Positions 39,148-47,942 of a DNA stretch of 64,000 nucleotides are shown here, piece by piece; positions within the stretch are counted from its first letter, which is position 1, and each line of letters opens with the position of its first letter. Location of the stretch: the NCBI RefSeq assembly GCF_002001205.1, contig NZ_MUNZ01000188.1, positions 62,001 to 126,000 on the forward strand, read 5' to 3'. This stretch comes from Hydrogenophaga sp. A37 (lineage in GTDB: Bacteria; Pseudomonadota; Gammaproteobacteria; Burkholderiales; Burkholderiaceae_C). The notes under the pieces were generated by a model, which saw nothing but the letters and a program-made list of their open reading frames with translations, was not told the DNA's origin and made no database searches. The position numbers and the translations under genes were made by a program.

Positions 39148-41256
39148 ATGAACACACCGACCTCTGCCCACACCTTCCCGAGCTGGAACGACGCCGCCAC
39201 CGCCGGCATGGACGAACCCCAGTTGCTGCTCTACCGCTCCAACCTGCTGGGCTCCGACCTGCGCATCACCAACTACGGGGGCGGCAATACCTCCGCCAAG
39301 ATCTGGCAACAAGACCCACTGACCGGCGAACAGACCGAGGTGCTGTGGGTCAAGGGCTCGGGCGGCGACGTGGGCTCGATGAAGCTCGACGGCTTCTCCA
39401 CGCTCTACATGGACAAGCTGCGCGCCTTGAAGGGCCTGTACCGTGGCCTGGCCAACGAGGACGAGATGGTGGGCTACCTGCCGCACTGCACCTTCAACCT
39501 GAACGCCCGCGCTGCCTCCATCGACACCCCGCTGCACTCCAGCCTGCCCTATGTGCACGTGGACCACATGCACCCCGACGCGGTGATCGCCATCGCCGCC
39601 ATGGCGAATTCCGAGGCCATCACGAAACAGGTGTTCGGCGGCACCGTGGGCTGGATGCCCTGGCTGCGCCCCGGCTACGAACTGGGCCAACAGCTGGCGG
39701 CCTGCAACGCCGCGAACCCGGGCCTGCGCGGCATCGTGCTGGGCGGCCACGGCCTGTTCAGCTGGGGTGACACCTCGAAGGCCTGTTACGAGAACACGGT
39801 GGACCTGATCCAGCGCGCACAGACCTGGCTGAACCAGGAACGCGAGGCGCGCAACCTGCCCGTGTTTGGCGGCGCGGTCATGACCCCGCTGGCCGAGGCC
39901 GAGCGCGACGCCGCCCTGGCCCGCGTGCTGCCGGTGCTGCGCGGCCTGTCGGCCGAAGGCTCGCCCAAACTGTTGCACCTCAACACCTCGGCCGAGGTGA
40001 TGGACTTTGTGAACTCCAAGGACCTGGAACCGCTGGCCGCGCTCGGCACCTCGTGTCCCGACCACTTCCTGCGCACCAAGATCCGCCCGCTGATCGTGCC
40101 GGAGGCTGTTTACCAGCTGCACGGCGCCGAGCTGAAGGCGTGTCTGAGCGAGCTGCTGGCCGGCTACCGCGCCGACTACGCAGCCTATTACGAACGCTGC
40201 AAGCGCGCCAACAGCCCGGCGCTGCGCGACCCGAACCCGGTGGTGATCCTGCTTCCGCGCATCGGCATGGTGACGATCGCCAAAGACAAGGCCACGGCCC
40301 GCATCGCTGGCGAGTTCTACGTCAACGCGATCAACGTCATGCGCGAAGCCAACGCGGTGGACCGGTACGTGGGTCTGCCCGAGCAGGAGGCGTTTGACAT
40401 CGAATACTGGCTGCTCGAAGAAGCCAAGCTGCAGCGCATGGCCAAGCCCAAGCCCATGGTGGGCAAGGTGGCGTTGGTCACCGGCGGCGCCGGTGGCATC
40501 GGCCAGGCCATCGCGAAACGCATCCTGGCCGACGGCGGCTGCGTGGTGCTGGCCGACATCGACCAGGACGCCCTCAACACGGTGGGCGCCGAGCTCGCCA
40601 AGGCCCACGGCAAAGACCATGTGCGTGGCGTGCGCTGCGACGTGACCGACGAGGCCAGCGTGATCGCCGCATTCGACCGTGCCGCCATCGAATTCGGTGG
40701 TGTGGACATTCTGGTGAGCAACGCCGGCATCGCCTCGGCCGCGCCCATTGAAGACACCAGCCTCGCGCTGTGGAACAAAAACCAGAGCATCCTGGCCACG
40801 GGCTATTTCCTCGTGGGCCGCGAGGCCTTCAAGCAGATGAAGGCGCAAGGCACGGGCGGCGCCATCATCATGATCGCCAGCAAGAACGGCATGGTCGCGA
40901 GCAACCAGGCCACGGCCTACTGCGCGGCCAAGGCCGCCGAGATCCAGCTCAGCCGCAGCTTCGCGCTGGAAGGCGCGCCGCTGGGCATCCGCTCCAACGT
41001 GGTGAACCCCGACGCGGTGATCCGCGGCTCCAAGATCTGGACCGGAAAATGGAGCGAAGAACGCGCCGCCGCCAACAAGATCGACGAAGGCGACCTCGAA
41101 GCTTTCTACCGCGACCGCAGCATGCTCAAGCGCAGCGTGTTCCCGGAAGACATCGCCGAGGCCACCTATTTCTTCGCCGCCGAGCACCTGAGCGCCAAGA
41201 GCACCGGCAACATCCTCAACGTGGACGCGGGCAACCTCGCGGCATTTACAAGGTAA
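39148..41256 (+). CDS. rhaD: Bifunctional rhamnulose-1-phosphate aldolase / lactaldehyde dehydrogenase
   Basis: The 702-residue protein joins a class II aldolase domain (about 1-400; NYGGGNTSAKIW, VKGSGGDVGSM, HVDHMHPDAVIAIA with metal-binding histidines, GGHGLFSWG) to a short-chain dehydrogenase domain (about 430-702; VALVTGGAGGIGQAIAKRI, VSNAGIASAAP, catalytic YCAAKAAEIQLSR). Proteins of this build cleave L-rhamnulose-1-phosphate to DHAP and L-lactaldehyde and oxidise the lactaldehyde; the equivalent in Rhizobium leguminosarum is RhaD. First gene of the operon. Repeat copy D lies between it and rhaI. Confidence 0.93.
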   Translation: MNTPTSAHTFPSWNDAATAGMDEPQLLLYRSNLLGSDLRITNYGGGNTSAKIWQQDPLTGEQTEVLWVKGSGGDVGSMKLDGFSTLYMDKLRALKGLYRGLANEDEMVGYLPHCTFNLNARAASIDTPLHSSLPYVHVDHMHPDAVIAIAAMANSEAITKQVFGGTVGWMPWLRPGYELGQQLAACNAANPGLRGIVLGGHGLFSWGDTSKACYENTVDLIQRAQTWLNQEREARNLPVFGGAVMTPLAEAERDAALARVLPVLRGLSAEGSPKLLHLNTSAEVMDFVNSKDLEPLAALGTSCPDHFLRTKIRPLIVPEAVYQLHGAELKACLSELLAGYRADYAAYYERCKRANSPALRDPNPVVILLPRIGMVTIAKDKATARIAGEFYVNAINVMREANAVDRYVGLPEQEAFDIEYWLLEEAKLQRMAKPKPMVGKVALVTGGAGGIGQAIAKRILADGGCVVLADIDQDALNTVGAELAKAHGKDHVRGVRCDVTDEASVIAAFDRAAIEFGGVDILVSNAGIASAAPIEDTSLALWNKNQSILATGYFLVGREAFKQMKAQGTGGAIIMIASKNGMVASNQATAYCAAKAAEIQLSRSFALEGAPLGIRSNVVNPDAVIRGSKIWTGKWSEERAAANKIDEGDLEAFYRDRSMLKRSVFPEDIAEATYFFAAEHLSAKSTGNILNVDAGNLAAFTR

Positions 41257-41316
41257 CCCCCCGCCCCCCAGGGGGCGACACCAGCGGCCCAACGAAGCCG
41301 GTTCCGCGGCGTCCAC
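41256..41316. repeat. GC-rich intergenic palindromic repeat, copy D
   Basis: Directly after the rhaD stop, CCCCCAGGGGGCG, GCGGCCCAACGAAGCCGGTTCCGC-type modules repeat the end of copies A and B in inverted orientation. It sits inside the rhamnose operon, so it should act in the mRNA rather than as a terminator. Confidence 0.6.
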
Positions 41317-41359
41317 AGACGAGAGGGCTGCGCAGGCACCCGCTCAACAAGGAGACAAC

Positions 41360-42646
41360 ATGAAGACCATCGACAGCAGCTTTCTCGCCTCGCACAACTA
41401 CTCGCTGGCGCGCCACGCGCACCACGACTACGAGCACCTGGGCGAACAACTCGCGCGCCGCAACATCGACATCGAAACCGTGCGCCAGCAGGTGGCGGCC
41501 TTCGGTGTGGCCATCCCCAGCTGGGGCGTGGGCACCGGCGGCACGCGCTTCGCGCGCTTCCCCGGCCAGGGCGAACCGCGCCATGTGTTCGACAAGCTGC
41601 AGGACTGCGGCGTGATCCAGCAACTGGCGCGCGCCACGCCCACGGTGAGCCTGCACATTCCATGGGACAAGTGCAGCGACTGGAGCGAGCTGCGCCAGGC
41701 CGCGGCCAACGCCGGTCTGGCGTTCGACGCCATCAACTCCAACACCTTCAGCGACCAACCGGGCCAGGCCCACAGCTACAAATACGGCAGCCTGAGCCAC
41801 ACCGACGCAGCCACCCGCGCCCAGGCCGTGGTGCACAACCTCGAATGCATCGACATCGGCCAGGCGCTGGGCAGCAAGGCGCTCACGGTGTGGGTGGGCG
41901 ACGGCAGCAACTTCCCCGGCCAGCAGCATTTCCGCCGCGCCTTCGACCGCTACCTGGAGAGCGCACAACAGATCTACGCGGCGTTGCCGGGCGACTGGCG
42001 CATGATGCTGGAGCACAAGATCTGCGAGCCGGCCTTCTACGCCACCGTGATCCAGGACTGGGGATCGAGCTTCCTGGCCGCGCAGACCCTGGGCCCGAAG
42101 GCGCAGTGCCTGGTCGACCTGGGCCACCACGCGCCCAACGTGAACATCGAACTCATCGTGGCGCGCCTGATCGCGGCCGGCAAGCTCGCGGGCTTCCACT
42201 TCAACGACAGCAAATACGGTGACGACGACCTCGACGCGGGATCCGTCTCGCCGTACCGCCTGTTCCTGGTGTTCAACGAGCTGGTGGCCGCGGCGCACGA
42301 GGGCGTGGCCTTCGATCCGGCTTACATGCTGGACCAAAGCCACAACGTGACCGACCCCATCGAGAGCCTGATGACCAGCGCCGTCCAGGTGCAGCGCAGT
42401 TACGCGCAGGCCCTTCTGGTGGACCGCGCCGCGCTCGACGCTGCGCAGGAGGCCAACGACGCGCTCACCGCGACGCACCTGCTCAAGCAGGCCTTCCAGA
42501 CCGACGTGACCCCGCTGCTGCAGCGCGTGCGGCTGGACGCCGGTGGCGCCCTCGACCCGGTGGCCGCCTACCGCGCCAGCGGCTACCGCCAGCGTGTGGC
42601 CGGCGAGCGCCCGGCCGCCGTGGGCGGTGGCGGCGGCATCGTGTGA
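41360..42646 (+). CDS. rhaI: L-rhamnose isomerase
   Basis: The 428-residue TIM-barrel isomerase converts L-rhamnose to L-rhamnulose. It belongs to the rhizobial/Pseudomonas stutzeri-type family rather than E. coli RhaA. SWGVGTGGTRFARFPGQGEP, SLHIPWDK, DAINSNTFSD, VWVGDGSNFPGQQ, MLEHKICEPAFYATV and LVDLGHHAPNVNIELIVARL give the metal and sugar ligands (Glu, Asp and His residues). Second gene of the operon, with GGAG-type ribosome-binding sequence (AAGGAGACAAC) before the ATG. Confidence 0.95.
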   Translation: MKTIDSSFLASHNYSLARHAHHDYEHLGEQLARRNIDIETVRQQVAAFGVAIPSWGVGTGGTRFARFPGQGEPRHVFDKLQDCGVIQQLARATPTVSLHIPWDKCSDWSELRQAAANAGLAFDAINSNTFSDQPGQAHSYKYGSLSHTDAATRAQAVVHNLECIDIGQALGSKALTVWVGDGSNFPGQQHFRRAFDRYLESAQQIYAALPGDWRMMLEHKICEPAFYATVIQDWGSSFLAAQTLGPKAQCLVDLGHHAPNVNIELIVARLIAAGKLAGFHFNDSKYGDDDLDAGSVSPYRLFLVFNELVAAAHEGVAFDPAYMLDQSHNVTDPIESLMTSAVQVQRSYAQALLVDRAALDAAQEANDALTATHLLKQAFQTDVTPLLQRVRLDAGGALDPVAAYRASGYRQRVAGERPAAVGGGGGIV

Positions 42647-42661
42647 ACCCATTCACCGGCC

Positions 42662-42683
42662 GGGGCGGCGCACGAGCCGCCCC
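42662..42683 (+). promoter_or_regulatory. GC-rich stem-loop between rhaI and rhaS
   Basis: GGGGCGGC and GCCGCCCC form a perfect eight-base stem around a six-base loop, with partly paired flanks (GGCC/GGCC). There is no T run, so it is more likely an mRNA-stabilising or processing hairpin than a terminator, placed just before the abundant binding-protein gene. Confidence 0.55.
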
Positions 42684-42789
42684 GCCGGCCAACCCATCTT
42701 GACCGCTGGCGTTTCCCAACACCGACGGCAGGACAACGACCCCGACAGGTCGGCCTTTTCAACCGCGACGACATCCTTTGGAGACATAC

Positions 42790-43782
42790 ATGAAAAAAAC
42801 CCGTTTCGCACTGACCGCTGCCGCCCTGGCGCTGGCCCTGGTTCAGCCGGCCTTCGCCGCCGACAAGATCGCCCTCGTGGTCAAGAGCCTGGGCAACGGC
42901 TTCTTTGACGCCGCCCACCAGGGCGCGCTCGAAGCCGCCAAGGAGCTCAAGGACGTCGAGATCATCTACACAGGCCCCGCCAAGGCCACGGCCGAAGGCC
43001 AGATCGAGATCGTCAACTCCCTGATCGCGCAGAACGTGAAGGCCATCGTGATCTCCGCCAACGACCCCGACGCGCTGGTGCCGTCGCTGAAGAAGGCCAT
43101 GGCCCGTGGCATCAAGGTGATTTCGTTCGACTCGGGCGTGAAGAAGGAAGGCCGTTTGATGCAGCTGAACCCGTCGAACAGCGCGCTGATCGGCGAGAAG
43201 CTGGTGAAGATGAGCGAGCAGGTGGTGGGCAAGACCGGCGAGATCGCCGTGCTGTCGGCCACCGCGCAGGCCACCAACCAGAACATCTGGATCGCCGAGA
43301 TGAAGAAGGTGCTGGCTCAGCCCGAGTACGCGGGCCTGAAACTGGTCAACGTGGTCTACGGCGACGACCAGACCGACAAGAGCTACCGCGAAGCGCAGGG
43401 CCTGTTCAAGAGCTATCCCAACCTGAAGGCCATCGTGGCCCCGACCACGGTGGGCATTGCCGCCGCGGCCAAGGCCGTGCAGGACGAGAAGAAGGTCGGC
43501 CAGATCTTCGTGACCGGCCTGGGCCTGCCGTCTGAAATGGCCGGCCATGTGAAGAGCGGCGCGGTGAAGTCGTTCGCGATCTGGAACCCCATCGACCTCG
43601 GTTACTCGTCCATCATGGCCGCCAGTGCCTTCATCAAGGGCACGGCCAAGGGCGTGGCCGGCGAGAAGATTTCGCTGGGTCGCGTGGGCAGCACCACGCT
43701 GGACAAAGACCTCGAAGGCGCGATGGCCGAGCCGTTCACCTACGACGCCGGCAACGTGGACAAGTTCGCAAAAATCTTCTGA
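42790..43782 (+). CDS. rhaS: L-rhamnose ABC transporter, periplasmic binding protein
   Basis: The 330-residue protein has a signal peptide (cleavage after PAFA, about residue 23) and the periplasmic-binding (RbsB-like) fold: KIALVVKSLGNGFFDAAHQGA, AIVISANDPDALVPSLKKAM, KVISFDSGV, VAPTTVGIAAAAKAV. It captures L-rhamnose for the RhaTPQ importer. The start at 42790 begins the signal directly; an in-frame ATG four codons upstream is less likely. Confidence 0.93.
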   Translation: MKKTRFALTAAALALALVQPAFAADKIALVVKSLGNGFFDAAHQGALEAAKELKDVEIIYTGPAKATAEGQIEIVNSLIAQNVKAIVISANDPDALVPSLKKAMARGIKVISFDSGVKKEGRLMQLNPSNSALIGEKLVKMSEQVVGKTGEIAVLSATAQATNQNIWIAEMKKVLAQPEYAGLKLVNVVYGDDQTDKSYREAQGLFKSYPNLKAIVAPTTVGIAAAAKAVQDEKKVGQIFVTGLGLPSEMAGHVKSGAVKSFAIWNPIDLGYSSIMAASAFIKGTAKGVAGEKISLGRVGSTTLDKDLEGAMAEPFTYDAGNVDKFAKIF

Positions 43783-43784
43783 AG

Positions 43785-43930
43785 CACCCCCTGCGCCGCT
43801 TCGCGTCTTCCCCCTCTCTCGCCTTAGGCGGGAGGGGGACGGCACTGGCCGTCCGGCAAAGCCGGCCCGGCGGTGCCCTGGGGCTGCACCGCTGCGCGCG
43901 GTGCGGGCGGCGCTCCGGCGCCGTGGGACT
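43785..43930. repeat. Composite GC-rich repeat region between rhaS and rhaT (copy E)
   Basis: The 235-base gap 43783-44017 has no gene. It holds CCCCCTGCGCCGCTTCGCG, GGCAAAGCCGG, GGCACTGGCC-type dyads and GGCGGTGCC, which echo the modules of copies A-D in a looser, longer arrangement. As the operon continues downstream it may lower expression of rhaT relative to rhaS. Confidence 0.5.
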
Positions 43931-44017
43931 CCCCAGCTTCGACTCCTGATGGCCGGCAACGGTTCTACGGGGAACCTGCCGTACCCTTGCCGAGCCTCTT
44001 GCCTCCACCACGCTGCC

Positions 44018-45616
44018 ATGAACCCTGATTCCCCTCCCGCGTGGCTGTCGCTGCGCGGCATCCACAAACGCTTTGGCCCCACCCACGCCTTGAAGGGCGT
44101 GGACCTGGACCTGGTGCCTGGCCAGGTGCTGGCCCTGATCGGTGAAAACGGTGCCGGCAAATCCACGCTGGTGAAAACGCTCACCGGCGTGCACCAGCCC
44201 GAAGAGGGCGAGATCCGCATCGAAGGCCGGCCACAGCGTTTTGCCAAGGCGCAGGACGCGCAGGCCGCCGGCATCGTGGCGGTGCACCAGGAAACGGTGA
44301 TGTTCGAGGAGCTAAGCGCGGCCGAGAACATCTTCATCGGCCGACAGCCCCTGCGTGGCGCGGGCCTGTTCAAGGTGATCGACTGGGCCCGCATGAACGC
44401 CGAGGCCCAGGTGGTGCTCGACCGCGTGGGCGCGGGCTTTGCCGCCACCACGCTGGTTAAACAGTTGAGCCTGGCGCAGCGCCACCTGATCGAGATCGCG
44501 CGCGCTTTGTCGCAGAACGCCCGGGTGGTGATTCTCGACGAGCCCACCGCCGCCCTGTCGCAGGCCGAGATCCGCGACTTCTTCGGCCTCGTGCGCGGCC
44601 TGAAGAACGAGGGCGTGGCGGTGCTTTTCATCACCCACAAGTTCGACGAGATTTTTGCTGTCTGCGACCGCTACGTGGTCTTGCGCGACGGCGCGTCGGT
44701 GGGCTCGGGCGCCATCGCCGAGGCCGACGAACCCACCCTGGTGGGCCTGATGGCGGGCCGCGCCATCGAACAGATCTACCCGCCCATCCACAGCCAGCCG
44801 GGCGAGGTGGTGCTGCAGGTGAAAGGCCTCAGCCACCCAACCGAATTCGCCGACCTCGGCTTCGAACTGCGGCGCGGCGAGATCCTGGGTTTCTACGGCC
44901 TGATCGGCGCCGGCCGCAGCGAGGCCATGCTGGCGCTGATGGGCCTGAACCCGGCGGCCACGGGCGAGGTGGTGGTCGAGGGCCGCCGCATCGAGATCCG
45001 CCGGCCCGGCGACGCCATCGCCGCCGGCCTGGCCTACGTGCCCGAAGAACGGCAGCGCCAAGGCGCCGTGCTGGGTTTTTCGGTGCGGCACAACATCAGC
45101 CTGGCCGGTCTCGCCAGCGGTGTGTCGGCGCTGTCGCGTGGGCCTTGGTTGTCGGCCGCGCGCGAGTCCCATCTCGCGGCCCGCATGATCGAACGCCTGC
45201 GCATCAAGACCGCGAGCCAGGACACGCCGCTGTCGGGTCTGTCGGGCGGCAACCAGCAGAAGGTGGTGATCGCCAAGTGGCTGGGGCTGAACCCGCGCAT
45301 CGTGATCCTGGACGAGCCCACCAAGGGCATCGACGTGGGCGCCAAACAGGCCGTCTACCACCTGATCGCCGAGATGGTGGAGCAGGGCCTGGCGGTGATT
45401 CTCGTGTCGTCCGAATTGCCCGAGGTGATGCACCTCGCGCACCGCGTCATCGTCATGCGGCGCGGCCGCATGGTGAGCGAATTTGCCATGGGCTCGGTGG
45501 ACGCTGAGACCATCGTGTCCGCCGCGTCAGGCCTGGGCCTCGGGCATGGCGCCGCTGTGCCGTCGCCCACCGCTGCGGTGCCCCCTGTCCGTCTGTCCTC
45601 CGAGGTGCAACCATGA
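44018..45616 (+). CDS. rhaT: L-rhamnose ABC transporter, ATP-binding protein
   Basis: The 532-residue protein contains two tandem ATPase domains typical of carbohydrate importers. The first has Walker A GENGAGKST, signature LSLAQRH and Walker B VVILDEPTAAL. The second has a degenerate Walker A (GLIGAGRSE), a canonical LSGGNQQK signature and VILDEPTKGIDVGAK. The order and degeneracy are as in RbsA/XylG. It couples to RhaP and RhaQ. The start at 44018 was chosen over longer open frame upstream because the ATPase fold begins there. Confidence 0.94.
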   Translation: MNPDSPPAWLSLRGIHKRFGPTHALKGVDLDLVPGQVLALIGENGAGKSTLVKTLTGVHQPEEGEIRIEGRPQRFAKAQDAQAAGIVAVHQETVMFEELSAAENIFIGRQPLRGAGLFKVIDWARMNAEAQVVLDRVGAGFAATTLVKQLSLAQRHLIEIARALSQNARVVILDEPTAALSQAEIRDFFGLVRGLKNEGVAVLFITHKFDEIFAVCDRYVVLRDGASVGSGAIAEADEPTLVGLMAGRAIEQIYPPIHSQPGEVVLQVKGLSHPTEFADLGFELRRGEILGFYGLIGAGRSEAMLALMGLNPAATGEVVVEGRRIEIRRPGDAIAAGLAYVPEERQRQGAVLGFSVRHNISLAGLASGVSALSRGPWLSAARESHLAARMIERLRIKTASQDTPLSGLSGGNQQKVVIAKWLGLNPRIVILDEPTKGIDVGAKQAVYHLIAEMVEQGLAVILVSSELPEVMHLAHRVIVMRRGRMVSEFAMGSVDAETIVSAASGLGLGHGAAVPSPTAAVPPVRLSSEVQP

Positions 45617-46623
45617 CAACCAACCCCCTGACCGCGCTGGCGCAGGTGCGGCGCGAGTGGCTGCTGCTGGCCATCATCGCCGTCATCGTGCTCGCGGTGG
45701 GCGCGCGCGCGCCCGTGTTCCTGACCCTGCGCAACGCGCTGGACATCGGCAACGACTCGGCCATCCTCGCCATCCTGGTGATGGGCCAGATGCTGGTGCT
45801 GCTGACGCGTGGCGTCGACCTCTCGGTGGCATCCAACCTGGCGCTCACCGGCATGTTGTGCGCGCTGGCCGGGCGCGCCTGGCCCGGCATTCCGCTGGTG
45901 GCGCTGATCGCCATGGCCTGCGCCATCGGCGCGGCGCTGGGCTTCGTCAACGGCTGGCTGATCATGCGGTTCTCGCTGCCGTCCATCGTGGTCACGCTGG
46001 GCACGCTGTCGCTCTACCGGGGCGCGGTGTTTGTGTCCAGCGGCGGCGCCTGGGTGTCGGACCACGAGATCCACCCGCTCATCAAAGGCCTGCCGCGCGA
46101 GACCCTGCTCGGCCTGCCCATGCTGATCTGGTTCGCCGCCGTGGTGGTGGCGCTCGCGTTCTGGCTGCTGCACTGGCGGCGCGAAGGCCGCGAGCTGTAC
46201 GCCTACGGCGGCAACCCCTCGGCCGCGCTGTACGCCGGCATTCCGGTGCAGCGCCGGCTGGTGATGGCCTACACCGTGTCGGGCCTGCTGGCCGGGCTGG
46301 CGGGCCTGCTCTGGGTGGGGCGGTATTCGATTGCGTTTTCCGAGCTGGCCTCGGGCTACGAGCTGACGGTGATCGCCGCCTGCGTGATCGGCGGCGTGAG
46401 CATCGGTGGCGGTGTCGGCACGATTGGCGGTGCGGTGCTCGGCGTGTTGTTCATCGGCGTGGTCAACGGCGCGCTGCCGGTGATCCAGGTCTCGCCGTTC
46501 TGGCAGCAGGCGATTGCGGGCGCGGTGATTTTGATTTCGGTGGTGCTCAACGCCACGGCCGACCGCAAAAAAGGGCGGCAGATACTGGACCGCTCGGCGG
46601 TTCCACAAGGAGCGACAGCATGA
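45613..46623 (+). CDS. rhaP: L-rhamnose ABC transporter, permease RhaP
   Basis: The 336-residue protein has 8-10 membrane spans of the BPD_transp_2 (RbsC-like) family with the characteristic [45 protein letters not shown] and CVIGGVSIGGGVGTIGGAVLG blocks. Overlaps rhaT by four bases and rhaQ by four bases, so the three are tightly coupled. Confidence 0.93.
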   Translation: MTTNPLTALAQVRREWLLLAIIAVIVLAVGARAPVFLTLRNALDIGNDSAILAILVMGQMLVLLTRGVDLSVASNLALTGMLCALAGRAWPGIPLVALIAMACAIGAALGFVNGWLIMRFSLPSIVVTLGTLSLYRGAVFVSSGGAWVSDHEIHPLIKGLPRETLLGLPMLIWFAAVVVALAFWLLHWRREGRELYAYGGNPSAALYAGIPVQRRLVMAYTVSGLLAGLAGLLWVGRYSIAFSELASGYELTVIAACVIGGVSIGGGVGTIGGAVLGVLFIGVVNGALPVIQVSPFWQQAIAGAVILISVVLNATADRKKGRQILDRSAVPQGATA

Positions 46624-47603
46624 GGGCACTCGACACCTGGGAGCGCGTGCTGATCGCGCTGATCATGTTGGTCTACCTGGGCTTCGGCCTGGGCATCGAG
46701 GGCTTCTTCTCGCCCTACGCGCTGGCCGACAGCACCTACAACTTTTCAGAGAAGGCCCTGATCGCGCTGGCGATGGCGCTGCTGGTGGTGTCGGGCGAGA
46801 TCGACCTCTCGATCGCCGCCACCATGGCGCTGGCCTCGCTGGCCATGGGCCTGGCGATGCAGGCCGGTGCCAGCCTGCCGCTGATGCTGTGCGCCGCGGT
46901 GGCCACGGGCGCGCTCTGCGGCGGGCTCAACGGCTGGCTGGTGACGCGCTGGAAGTTGCCGTCCATCGTGGTCACCATCGGCACGCTCTCGCTCTACCGG
47001 GGCCTAGCCCAGGTGGTGCTGGGCGACCAGGCGATCACCGGCTACCCCGAGACGCTGAGCACCTGGGGCAACGGCAGCATCGGCGACCTGATCGGCCAGC
47101 CGGGGTTCATCGTGCCCATCGAGTTCGGCGTGATGTTGCTGATGGCGATCTTGGTGGGCCTGTTCCTGCACGCCACGGTGCACGGCCGGCGGGTTTACGC
47201 CATCGGCGCCAACCCGATTGCGTCGCGTTTTTCGGGCATCTCGGTGGACCGCTACCGGCTCGGCCTGTTCGTGTTCGCCGGCATCATGGCGGCGCTCGCG
47301 GCCATCCTGCTCACCGGGCGCATTGGCAGCACGCGGCCCAACCTGGCCATGGGCTGGGAACTGGACGCGGTGACCATCGTGATCCTCGGCGGCGTGGCCA
47401 TCGAGGGCGGGCGCGGCAGCATCGTGGGCGTGATCCTCGCGGCCGTGCTGCTGGGCAGCTTCAACTTCGCGCTGGGCATGCTCAACGTGTCGGGCATCGT
47501 GATGTCGATGATCGTGGGCGCGCTGCTGATCGTGGCCATGGTGCTGCCGCGCTGGCTCAAGGTGTTGCGCCGTCCGTCCGCCGCCGTGCTTAAACCAGCC
47601 TGA
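46620..47603 (+). CDS. rhaQ: L-rhamnose ABC transporter, permease RhaQ
   Basis: The 327-residue second permease is paralogous to Rha[50 protein letters not shown] and [20 protein letters not shown]. With RhaP it forms the heteromeric channel. Start ATG at 46620 is inside the rhaP stop region. Confidence 0.93.
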   Translation: MRALDTWERVLIALIMLVYLGFGLGIEGFFSPYALADSTYNFSEKALIALAMALLVVSGEIDLSIAATMALASLAMGLAMQAGASLPLMLCAAVATGALCGGLNGWLVTRWKLPSIVVTIGTLSLYRGLAQVVLGDQAITGYPETLSTWGNGSIGDLIGQPGFIVPIEFGVMLLMAILVGLFLHATVHGRRVYAIGANPIASRFSGISVDRYRLGLFVFAGIMAALAAILLTGRIGSTRPNLAMGWELDAVTIVILGGVAIEGGRGSIVGVILAAVLLGSFNFALGMLNVSGIVMSMIVGALLIVAMVLPRWLKVLRRPSAAVLKPA

Positions 47604-47617
47604 ACAGGAAGCCCGCC

Positions 47618-47938
47618 ATGAACACCGAAAAGATCGCATTCCGCATGTTCCTGAAGCTCGGCTGCGAGTCCGAGTACCAGCGGCGTCACGATGCCATCTG
47701 GCCCGAGCTGTCGGCCCTGCTGAAGGAGCGCGGCGTGTCCGACTACAGCATCTTTCTCGACGCGCCGCGCGGCGTGCTGTTCGCCGTCTTGCGCCGCAGC
47801 GCCGGCCACGGCATGGACACCCTGCCGCAGCACCCGGTGATGCAGCGCTGGTGGCAGCACATGAAAGACCTGATGCAGACGAACCCCGACGGTTCGCCCG
47901 TGGCCGAGCCGCTGCACTGCGTGTTCCACCTGGACTGA
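47618..47938 (+). CDS. rhaU: L-rhamnose mutarotase
   Basis: The 106-residue ferredoxin-like protein interconverts the anomers of L-rhamnose. [15 protein letters not shown] carries the family Tyr20 and His24, and the tryptophan pair is in QRWWQHM. It corresponds to rhizobial RhaU and E. coli RhaM. It lies between the permease and kinase genes. Confidence 0.93.
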   Translation: MNTEKIAFRMFLKLGCESEYQRRHDAIWPELSALLKERGVSDYSIFLDAPRGVLFAVLRRSAGHGMDTLPQHPVMQRWWQHMKDLMQTNPDGSPVAEPLHCVFHLD

Positions 47939-47942
47939 GTTC

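Noticed and set aside
39133-41316. 727-codon minus-strand frame opposite rhaD
   Set aside because: Antisense shadow of a strongly supported gene, with biased His/Gly/Val composition and no motif.
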